Shown piece after piece: positions 17,818-24,673 of a DNA stretch of 64,000 bases; the stretch's first letter is position 1; every line of letters starts with the position of its first letter. Under the pieces are notes generated by a model, which saw only the letters and a list, made by a program, of their open reading frames with translations, searched no databases and had not been told where the DNA came from. A program made the position numbers and the translations under genes. Location of the stretch: contig NZ_JBBUTK010000002.1 of NCBI RefSeq assembly GCF_039592695.1, forward strand, positions 248,001-312,000, written 5' to 3'. The DNA comes from Flagellimonas_A sp039592695. Lineage in GTDB: Bacteria; Bacteroidota; Bacteroidia; Flavobacteriales; Flavobacteriaceae.

Positions 17818-19586
17818 TTAAGGTCAAGTTTCGATAAATATGCCAAAATGTTTTTAAAATCAATGCCCACCTTCTGATACAGTTCATCGGTGGTGCCTTG
17901 TTGTACAAAATTATCGTCTATGGCCAAGAGTTGTATATTTTTCTGAATGTTTTTTGAGTTTGCGTATTCAAGAATGGCCGAGCCGAACCCACCTATTTTA
18001 CATCCATCTTCAACGGTGATGATATGCTCGTAGTCGGCAAAAATAGTGTCAAGCAATTTTGTGTCCAAAGGTTTTGCAAAACGCATATCAAAATGCCCGA
18101 ATCTTTTTGGGTTGCCAGTGCTGGCTATAGCTTTGGATACCGTATTGCCGATAGGCCCAATGGTCAACAAGGCGACATCGCTTCCTTTCTGCAGTGTTCT
18201 TCCTTTTCCAATTTGGATGGATGAGAAAGGTTGTTTCCAATCAAGTGTAACCCCCCTACCACGTGGATACCGTATCGCTATGGGATGGTTCAGTCCCTTT
18301 TGGGCAGTATACATGATGTTTCGCAACTCCATTTCATCCATCGGAGAAAATAAAATCATATTCGGAATGCACCGTAGATAGGCCAAATCAAAAACCCCAT
18401 GGTGTGTGGGGCCATCGTGGCCGACCAATCCGGCCCTGTCCAAACAAAAAATAACAGAAAGGTTCTGAAGGGCAACATCATGAATCACCTGGTCGTAGGC
18501 CCGCTGTAAGAATGTGGAATAAATATTACAAAATGGCACTAGGCCTTGGGTCGCCATGCCCGCTGCCAAGGTGACCGCGTGCTGTTCAGCAATGCCCACA
18601 TCAAAAGCCCTGTCGGGAAAAGCCTGCATCATATATTTGAGTGAGCTGCCCGTGGGCATGGCTGGGGTAATGCCCACAACCGTATCATTTTTTTCAGCCA
18701 ACTCTACCAAAGTATGTCCAAAAACATCTTGAAATTTCGGCGGTTCGTCTGTTTGGGCTTTTTGCTGCCGCTCTCCGGTCACCGCATCAAACTTGCCTGG
18801 GGCATGGTAAGTGACCTGGTCTTCTTCCGCGCTTTTCAGCCCTTTACCCTTGGTGGTGATGATATGGAGCAATTTTGGGCCATCGACTTTTTTCAATCGT
18901 TGAAACTCTGAAATCAAGGCATTCAAATCATGCCCATCAACGGGCCCTGAATAATTGAGGTTCAAACACTCAAAGATATTTTCGTCTTTGGCAATACCCG
19001 CCTTAACGTTTGTCAGGTATTTTTTTAGGGCGCCAACGCTGGGGTCGATGCCAATGGCATTGTCGTTGAGCACGATGAGCACATTGGCATTGGTCTCACC
19101 AAGGTGGTTCAATGCCTCGAAGGCCATGCCGCTGGCGATGGAGGCATCACCAATGACGGCTATGTGGTTTCTGTGATTGTTTCCTTTTAAACTAGAGGCA
19201 ATCGCCATGCCCAAAATGGCCGAGATGGATGTGGAGCTGTGCCCCGTACCAAAATCATCGAATTCGCTTTCACTTCTTTTCGGAAAACCGCTGATGCCCC
19301 CTAATTGTCGGTTGGTGTCAAAGATTTCTTTTCGACCTGTCAATATTTTGTGTCCGTACGCTTGGTGGCCAACATCCCAAATCAATTTGTCATTGGGGGT
19401 GTCAAAAACATAGTGCAAAGCGATAGTGAGCTCAACCACGCCCAAACTGGCCCCGAGATGGCCTTCTTTGGTCGAGACGATATTGATGATGAATTCACGC
19501 AGTTCTTGGGCAAGTTTGGGCAGAACAGCTATATCAAGCCTCCGAAGGTCTTTGGGGGTTTGTATCGTTGAGAGCACTTTTTTCAT
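17814..19586 (-). CDS. dxs: 1-deoxy-D-xylulose-5-phosphate synthase
   Basis: A 590-residue thiamine-diphosphate enzyme that condenses pyruvate and glyceraldehyde 3-phosphate, the first step of the MEP isoprenoid pathway. Visible motifs are DVGHQAYGHKILTGR (residues about 70-84), the TPP/Mg block starting GDASIASGMAFEALNH, GIAEQHAVTLAAG with the catalytic Glu, and DRAGLVGHDGPTHHG. The C-terminal transketolase domain is complete. It is somewhat shorter than the 620-640 residues of enterobacterial Dxs. Directly upstream is a 160-nt element shared with the polyprenyl synthase gene, which suggests common control. DUF3078 follows by overlap. Confidence 0.95.
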   Translation of the reverse strand: MKKVLSTIQTPKDLRRLDIAVLPKLAQELREFIINIVSTKEGHLGASLGVVELTIALHYVFDTPNDKLIWDVGHQAYGHKILTGRKEIFDTNRQLGGISGFPKRSESEFDDFGTGHSSTSISAILGMAIASSLKGNNHRNHIAVIGDASIASGMAFEALNHLGETNANVLIVLNDNAIGIDPSVGALKKYLTNVKAGIAKDENIFECLNLNYSGPVDGHDLNALISEFQRLKKVDGPKLLHIITTKGKGLKSAEEDQVTYHAPGKFDAVTGERQQKAQTDEPPKFQDVFGHTLVELAEKNDTVVGITPAMPTGSSLKYMMQAFPDRAFDVGIAEQHAVTLAAGMATQGLVPFCNIYSTFLQRAYDQVIHDVALQNLSVIFCLDRAGLVGHDGPTHHGVFDLAYLRCIPNMILFSPMDEMELRNIMYTAQKGLNHPIAIRYPRGRGVTLDWKQPFSSIQIGKGRTLQKGSDVALLTIGPIGNTVSKAIASTGNPKRFGHFDMRFAKPLDTKLLDTIFADYEHIITVEDGCKIGGFGSAILEYANSKNIQKNIQLLAIDDNFVQQGTTDELYQKVGIDFKNILAYLSKLDLK

Positions 19587-19591
19587 CTATA

Positions 19592-19751
19592 GAACTCGTT
19601 TAAACTTTTTCAATCGGCTAAAAAATCGCCCTTTTTCACCAGATTTTTGCCTTTTTCTCTTTCCGTAGCTCTGCTATGCAACTCAAAAAAGCCTTCAATC
19701 GGGCAAAAAATGTCTGATTTTCGCATCAATCCAAAAAGTTTAAATGAGTTC
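19592..19751 (-). promoter_or_regulatory. 160-nt structured leader element, copy upstream of dxs
   Basis: On the minus strand this element runs from 19751 to 19592 and ends 5 nt before the dxs start codon. It aligns without gaps to 37599-37758. The first 19 nt (GAACTCATTTAAACTTTTT) pair with the last 19 nt (AAAAAGTTTAAACGAGTTC) apart from two central bases. A nearly invariant core, GAGTTGCATAGCAGAGCTAC followed by GGAAAGA, contains the small hairpin TAGC-AGA-GCTA. Between core and ends, the two copies differ strongly, but the divergent arms of this copy can still pair (CAGA and TTTTTGCC with GGCAAAAATCTG). A -7 box lies just upstream, so it should be transcribed as the dxs 5' leader. Function is inferred; a MITE origin is possible. 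Confidence 0.65.
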
Positions 19752-19763
19752 ATAAAGAAAACC

Positions 19764-19771
19764 CAAAAATA
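19764..19771 (-). promoter_or_regulatory. Candidate -7 box for dxs
   Basis: TATTTTTG on the minus strand matches TAnnTTTG and is identical to the -7 box before the polyprenyl synthase leader. It lies 12 nt before the shared leader element, so transcription should begin a few nucleotides before the element. A clear TTG -33 element is not seen. Confidence 0.45.
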
Positions 19772-19806
19772 CCCATATTCAGGCACATGGTTTTAAATGG
19801 GATTGC

Positions 19807-19814
19807 TAGCTTTG
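19807..19814 (+). promoter_or_regulatory. Candidate -7 box for tadA
   Basis: TAGCTTTG fits TAnnTTTG exactly and lies 19 bp before the TTG start codon of tadA. That spacing supports the TTG at 19834 over the in-frame ATG at 19873. Confidence 0.45.
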
Positions 19815-19833
19815 TCCAAATCAAATTTCGGTT

Positions 19834-20292
19834 TTGGCAAAACCTATCAACCCTTTCGACGACACCTATTTTATGAAAAAAGCCTTGCAAGAGGCCGAGG
19901 CAGCCTACGAGAATGGCGAAGTACCCGTAGGGGCAGTGGTCGTGGTCAACAACCGCATCATTGGTAGGGCGCACAATCGCACCGAACAGCTGCATGATGT
20001 CACGGCGCATGCTGAGATGCAGGCCATCACCGCGGCTTCCAATTTTTTGGGAGCCAAGTATCTACACGGCTGTACCTTATACGTCACCTTAGAGCCCTGC
20101 CAAATGTGTGCCGGGGCCCTGTATTGGAGCCAAATCTCAAAAATCGTTTACGGAGCAGCCGATTTAGAACGCGGCTATAACGTCATGGGCACCTCACTGC
20201 ATCCAAGAACCGAGGTCTTGAGCGGAGTGTTGGAAGATGAGGCTTCTGAAATGTTGAAACGGTTCTTTATCCAAAAGCGCAACCTGAATTAA
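19834..20292 (+). CDS. tadA: tRNA-specific adenosine(34) deaminase / nucleoside deaminase
   Basis: A 152-residue zinc deaminase that converts A34 to inosine in the tRNA-Arg anticodon. The zinc and catalytic residues are in HAEMQAI (His and Glu, residues about 60-66) and PCQMCAGA (two Cys). The start is TTG at 19834, since the residues NPFDDTYFMKKALQEA after it match the usual N terminus of relatives and a -7 box precedes it; ATG at 19873 is the alternative. It is divergent from dxs and convergent with cspA. Confidence 0.92.
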   Translation: MAKPINPFDDTYFMKKALQEAEAAYENGEVPVGAVVVVNNRIIGRAHNRTEQLHDVTAHAEMQAITAASNFLGAKYLHGCTLYVTLEPCQMCAGALYWSQISKIVYGAADLERGYNVMGTSLHPRTEVLSGVLEDEASEMLKRFFIQKRNLN

Positions 20293-20319
20293 AAAAAGCC
20301 CGACGTATTGCCGAGCTTT
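20291..20319 (-). terminator. Rho-independent terminator of cspA
   Basis: On the minus strand, AAAGCTCG pairs with CGGGCTTT across a 9-nt loop (one G-U pair) and is followed by a run of T. It lies 24 bp after the cspA stop codon and touches the end of the convergent tadA gene. Confidence 0.75.
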
Positions 20320-20342
20320 GAACATTTCCAAAATAAAATATA

Positions 20343-20537
20343 TTAACCGATTACCTGCACTTGTGCGGCAACCATTCCTTTTCTGCCTTCCTCTTCTACG
20401 TATTCTACTTTGTCACCTTCGTTGAGCTCTACCCCGTTCAAAGAGGTTGCATGAACAAAGATATCTTTGCCCGTGTCGTCGTTGGTAATGAACCCATAAC
20501 CTTTGGATCCATTGAAAAATTTTACTGTGCCAGTCAT
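20343..20537 (-). CDS. Cold shock domain protein (CspA family)
   Basis: A 64-residue single cold-shock domain that binds single-stranded RNA and DNA as a five-stranded barrel. RNP1 is KGYGFI (residues 13-18) and RNP2 is DIFVHA (25-30). The length is normal for the family. It has its own terminator downstream and an A/T-rich leader of about 40 bp upstream, with a near-consensus TACTTTCG -7 box. It probably acts as an RNA chaperone in growth or cold adaptation. Confidence 0.95.
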   Translation of the reverse strand: MTGTVKFFNGSKGYGFITNDDTGKDIFVHATSLNGVELNEGDKVEYVEEEGRKGMVAAQVQVIG

Positions 20538-20620
20538 TAATTAAAAATAAAAATGTTAAAATACGAAAGTAGGATATTTAAGGTGACCTTAGTTAAAATC
20601 ACCATTAATTCTTGAGAAAA

Positions 20621-20878
20621 TTATCGATTTTTAAGTCTATCACGTTCTTTCTTTTTCATTTTTTCAATGTTTTCTTTGGTCAACATATAATCTTTCATCT
20701 TCTTGCCTTTACTTTCTTTAATAAGGAACAATGGCATCGCCACTAAAAACAGGCCCACGGTGCCAGCACCGATCAACTTATGGGCTTTTTCTGGTTCAGT
20801 TGGTTTTAGGGTAAATCCGTAGATGATGGAAGCTGCCGAGGCCAAGACAATAAGCACTATGATATATTTTAGTTTCAT
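20621..20878 (-). CDS. Small two-helix membrane protein
   Basis: An 85-residue protein with two hydrophobic helices (residues about 4-21 and 34-52) separated by a polar TLKPTEPEKAHK loop, then a strongly basic C-terminal tail (MKKKERDRLKNR). The start at 20878 overlaps the stop of the ClC channel gene (ATGA), showing translational coupling. I do not recognise a named family. It may be an accessory of the channel, but only the gene arrangement supports this. Confidence 0.7.
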   Translation of the reverse strand: MKLKYIIVLIVLASAASIIYGFTLKPTEPEKAHKLIGAGTVGLFLVAMPLFLIKESKGKKMKDYMLTKENIEKMKKKERDRLKNR

Positions 20879-22656
20879 GCTTCTGTGGTATAATTGATCA
20901 ATTCTCGGCGATAGGCCGTCAAGAGTTTCGATTTTGACACAAAACCGTGGTATTTTCCGTTTTTGATGACAGGCAGATTCCATGCGCCGCTTTCTTGAAA
21001 TTTGTGCATGATGGTTTTCATACTGTCTTTTTCATAAAAAATCTTTTCGGGCGGGGCATGCATCAACCCCTCTACGTACATGCTTTGGTACAGTTCTGCA
21101 TTGAACATGATTTCACGTATGTCATCCAACAAGATAATGCCGATGAGGTTTTTTTCAACGTTCACCACAGGAAAAATGTTTCTGGTAGATTTTGCAACGG
21201 CCTCACTCAGCAGCTCGCCAAGGCTCATGTTGGGTCGCACGGTCTTGAAATTGTTTTCAATGACATCATCTAACCGCATCAGTGTCAAGACCGCTTGGTC
21301 TTTATTGTGGGTCAACAACGCCCCCTGTCTGGCCAGTTCGCGGGTGTAAATGGTATAATCCAAGGTGTTTCTGGTGATAAGGTACGAAATGGATGCAGTT
21401 ATCATCAGGGGCACAAAGAGTTGATACCCGCCAGTAATCTCTGCAATCAAGAAGATGGCCGTCAATGGGGCGTGGATCACTCCGGCTATCAATCCGGCCA
21501 TACCGATAAGGGTAAAATTTGATTCTGAGACTTGAAAGCCAAAACCGATGTTGTTGATGACCTTGGCAACCACATTGCCAAGTGCACTGCCCATCACCAT
21601 GGTCGGAATAAAAATTCCACCCGCACCACCCGCAGCAAATGTGGTAGTCATGGCAATTGCTTTAAAGATGGTGATGCCGAAAAGTAGGGCGATGACCACC
21701 CAAATATTGTCAGTGAAGGCATCAAAAGGAGTTTTGCCAAGTGCCTTCAGGTGGTCACCGTCGAGCAAATGGTTGATAAAGCCAAAACCTTCACCATAGA
21801 GTGGCGGAATGAAATAGAGCATGATGCCAATCGCCAAACCTCCGACAAGCAATTTATATTTTGGGCTCCGTAGTGGCTTGAACAATTTCAAGATTCCGAA
21901 ATACATTTTGGTGAAGTAAATGGATGCAACGGCTGTGCCCACACCCAGCAACAGGTAAAACAAGGTGTCGTTGAGGTCAAAACCTTCCGTTAGGGAAAAA
22001 CTGAACAGAACTTCGTTACCAAGAAAAAAGTAGGATGTCAACACTCCAGATATGGAAGCGAGCAACAAGGGCAGGACCGATAGCATCGTCAAATCCAAGC
22101 TAAAGACTTCGACAGCAAAAATGATGGCCGCGATGGGGGATTGAAATATGGAAGCTATGGCTCCCGCAGAAGCACAGGCGACCAACAATGAGCGGGTCTT
22201 TGCATCAATGCGCACCCAACGGCTCAAGGCCGAACTCAAGGCAGAGCCTGAGGCCACCGCTGGCCCCAACAACCCTACCGAACCCCCGAACCCTACGGTC
22301 AATGGTGCAGCTATCAATGGTGTGTAAATCTGTTTTGTAGGAAGGATGCCACTCTTTTTCGACAATGAAAACAAGATGGATGATACAGCATGCTCCAATT
22401 TTTCTTTGTGTACAAATTTGACATATAGGTAGACCAGGGTCAGCCCGATGACCGGAAGCACAAAATACAGTTGGTTTTCAGAAAAAATGATGCCCCGTTC
22501 GAGCAGTGATTCAATAAAATACGTCAGGTTTTTGAGGGTCACCGCCACCAGCCCAGCCAAAAGCCCCACGACCACACTCAAAATATGAACAAAGGTTTTA
22601 TTGGAGATATGTTTATATCGCCATTTTAGGAAATTGGTGAGCGGTGATTTTTTCAT
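20875..22656 (-). CDS. ClC family chloride channel with C-terminal CBS domains
   Basis: A 593-residue membrane protein. The ClC core (to about residue 430) contains GGSVGLLGPAVASGSAL (residues 124-140), QSPIAAIIFAVEVF and GMAGLIAGVIHAPLTAIFLIAE. A pair of CBS domains follows (about 445-590). In ClC exchangers the GREGP motif carries the gating glutamate; here the matching position is L130 (GLLGP), while the inner glutamate (AVEVF) is kept. This points to passive chloride or anion flow rather than tight H+/Cl- exchange. It is coupled to a small downstream membrane protein. Confidence 0.9.
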   Translation of the reverse strand: MKKSPLTNFLKWRYKHISNKTFVHILSVVVGLLAGLVAVTLKNLTYFIESLLERGIIFSENQLYFVLPVIGLTLVYLYVKFVHKEKLEHAVSSILFSLSKKSGILPTKQIYTPLIAAPLTVGFGGSVGLLGPAVASGSALSSALSRWVRIDAKTRSLLVACASAGAIASIFQSPIAAIIFAVEVFSLDLTMLSVLPLLLASISGVLTSYFFLGNEVLFSFSLTEGFDLNDTLFYLLLGVGTAVASIYFTKMYFGILKLFKPLRSPKYKLLVGGLAIGIMLYFIPPLYGEGFGFINHLLDGDHLKALGKTPFDAFTDNIWVVIALLFGITIFKAIAMTTTFAAGGAGGIFIPTMVMGSALGNVVAKVINNIGFGFQVSESNFTLIGMAGLIAGVIHAPLTAIFLIAEITGGYQLFVPLMITASISYLITRNTLDYTIYTRELARQGALLTHNKDQAVLTLMRLDDVIENNFKTVRPNMSLGELLSEAVAKSTRNIFPVVNVEKNLIGIILLDDIREIMFNAELYQSMYVEGLMHAPPEKIFYEKDSMKTIMHKFQESGAWNLPVIKNGKYHGFVSKSKLLTAYRRELINYTTEA

Positions 22657-22749
22657 TAGATAAATCTAGAAATAAATACAAACACCCCTGCAAAGTCCAA
22701 AGGATTTCGCTGTTCCCAAAAGGGGACAGTTAATACCAACGTCTACTTT

Positions 22750-24498
22750 CTACAAATCCAACTTTAAGTGCAACTCCTCCAACTGCTCTTTATCAATCGG
22801 TGCGGGTGCATCGATCATGACGTCACGCCCACTGTTGTTTTTGGGGAAGGCGATAAAATCACGGATGGTTTCCTGACCGCCCAAAATGGCCACCAATCGG
22901 TCCAATCCAAAGGCAATGCCGCCATGTGGGGGCGCACCATATTGAAAAGCATCCATCAAAAAACCGAATTGCGCTTTGGCTTCCTCTGGCGAAAAGCCCA
23001 GATGCTTGAACATGATGGCCTGGGTCTCCTTGTCATGTATTCGAATGGATCCCCCCCCAATTTCGTTACCGTTGAGCACTAGATCATAGGCATTGGCGCG
23101 AACCGCTGAGGGGTCGGTATCCAATAGCTCCAATTGACCTGGTTTGGGCGAGGTAAAAGGGTGGTGCATAGCGTGGTAGTGGCCGGTTTCTTCATCGAGT
23201 TCCAATAAAGGAAAATCAACCACCCAAAGTGGGGCAAACTCATCGGCTTTTCGAAGGCCCAAACGTTCGGCCATTTCCATACGCAGGGCACTGAGTTGCG
23301 AACGGGTTTCGTTTGTCTTGCCTGAAAGTACTAAAATTAAATCTCCGGTCTTTGCACCAGTGGCCTTGGCCCAATTGGCGAAATCTTCTTGATTGTAGAA
23401 TTTATCGACTGAAGATTTGTACGTGCCATCTTCATTACACTTCATGTAGACCATACCCTTGGCACCAATTTGTGGCCGTTTGACCCAATCGACCAAAGTA
23501 TCGATCTCTTTTCGGGTATACGAAGCGGCACCGGGCACGGCAATACCGACCACCAATTCTGCTGAGTTGAAGACGTTAAAATCTTTATGTTGGGCCACTT
23601 CGTTGAGCTCGCCGAACTCCATCCCAAAGCGAATGTCTGGTTTATCGTTTCCGAATCGACGCATCACCTCATCATAGGTCATTCTGGGGAAATCTTCAAC
23701 GGCCACTCCCTTGATTTCCTTCAGCAAATGTTTGGTCAGGCCCTCGAAGGCGTTGAGCACATCTTCTTGCTCCACAAAGGCCATCTCACAGTCGATCTGG
23801 GTGAATTCGGGCTGTCGGTCAGCACGTAGATCTTCATCCCTAAAGCACTTCACGATTTGGAAATACTTGTCCATTCCCCCGACCATCAACAGTTGCTTAA
23901 AGGTCTGCGGTGATTGTGGCAGTGCATAGAACTGCCCCTCGTTCATTCGGCTGGGCACCACAAAATCACGGGCACCCTCTGGAGTGGATTTTATCAAATA
24001 GGGCGTTTCAACCTCAATAAATCCCTGCCCCGAAAGGTATTTTCGAACCTCCATCGTCACTTGATGTCGAAAAATGAGGTTGTTTTTGACCGGATTTCTG
24101 CGGATGTCGAGATAACGGTACTTCATGCGGATATCTTCGCCACCATCCGTATCATCCTCAATGGTAAATGGGGGCAAGATAGATTCATTCAACACCTCAA
24201 GCCCAGTCACTAGCAATTCAATCTCGCCTGTAGGAAGGTTGGGGTTTTTTGATGCCCGCTCAATGACTTTCCCTGAAGCCTTGATAACAGTTTCCCTGCC
24301 CAAGGTACGAGCCTTTTCCAACAACTTTTTTGAAGTACGTTCTTCATCAAAAACCAATTGTGTCACCCCATAACGGTCGCGAAGGTCAATCCAAACCACA
24401 AAACCCTTATCGCGCACTTTGTGCACCCATCCACTTAAAACTACTTCTGAATCAATATGTGATGCCCTAAGGTCACCGCAAGTATGGCTCCTATACAT
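22750..24498 (-). CDS. aspS: Aspartate--tRNA ligase
   Basis: A 582-residue class II aminoacyl-tRNA synthetase. An N-terminal OB fold binds the anticodon (LSGWVHKVRDKGFVVWIDLRD). Motif 2 is FRDEDLRADRQPEFTQID (residues about 217-234), the bacterial insertion (GAD domain) lies between about 285 and 420, and motif 3 is GIAFGLDRLVAIL near residue 533. Length and layout are those of bacterial AspRS. It is transcribed alone, with a -7 box 19 bp upstream. Confidence 0.96.
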   Translation of the reverse strand: MYRSHTCGDLRASHIDSEVVLSGWVHKVRDKGFVVWIDLRDRYGVTQLVFDEERTSKKLLEKARTLGRETVIKASGKVIERASKNPNLPTGEIELLVTGLEVLNESILPPFTIEDDTDGGEDIRMKYRYLDIRRNPVKNNLIFRHQVTMEVRKYLSGQGFIEVETPYLIKSTPEGARDFVVPSRMNEGQFYALPQSPQTFKQLLMVGGMDKYFQIVKCFRDEDLRADRQPEFTQIDCEMAFVEQEDVLNAFEGLTKHLLKEIKGVAVEDFPRMTYDEVMRRFGNDKPDIRFGMEFGELNEVAQHKDFNVFNSAELVVGIAVPGAASYTRKEIDTLVDWVKRPQIGAKGMVYMKCNEDGTYKSSVDKFYNQEDFANWAKATGAKTGDLILVLSGKTNETRSQLSALRMEMAERLGLRKADEFAPLWVVDFPLLELDEETGHYHAMHHPFTSPKPGQLELLDTDPSAVRANAYDLVLNGNEIGGGSIRIHDKETQAIMFKHLGFSPEEAKAQFGFLMDAFQYGAPPHGGIAFGLDRLVAILGGQETIRDFIAFPKNNSGRDVMIDAPAPIDKEQLEELHLKLDL

Positions 24499-24517
24499 GC
24501 TTAAAAATTATGATGTG

Positions 24518-24525
24518 CAAAGGTA
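24518..24525 (-). promoter_or_regulatory. Candidate -7 box for aspS
   Basis: TACCTTTG on the minus strand is an exact TAnnTTTG match, 19 bp before the aspS start codon. The -33 element is not clear. Confidence 0.45.
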
Positions 24526-24673
24526 AAAAGTTAACCATTGAAGAAAGAAGTCCGTTCAATGTTTTTATTGCCCAACGAGAAGGACGCATAAAGCTGATAT
24601 TATTCCTAAAAAAACATTAAAATCATAAAAACTTCTTAAATTAATCGGGTAATAAACCTAAAAACACACGAAA

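Noticed and set aside
19592..19751. Plain MITE as the full explanation of the 160-nt repeat
   Set aside because: Kept as an alternative only. There is no consistent target duplication for both copies, and both sit in sense orientation 4-5 nt before start codons of genes of one pathway, which random insertion would not predict.
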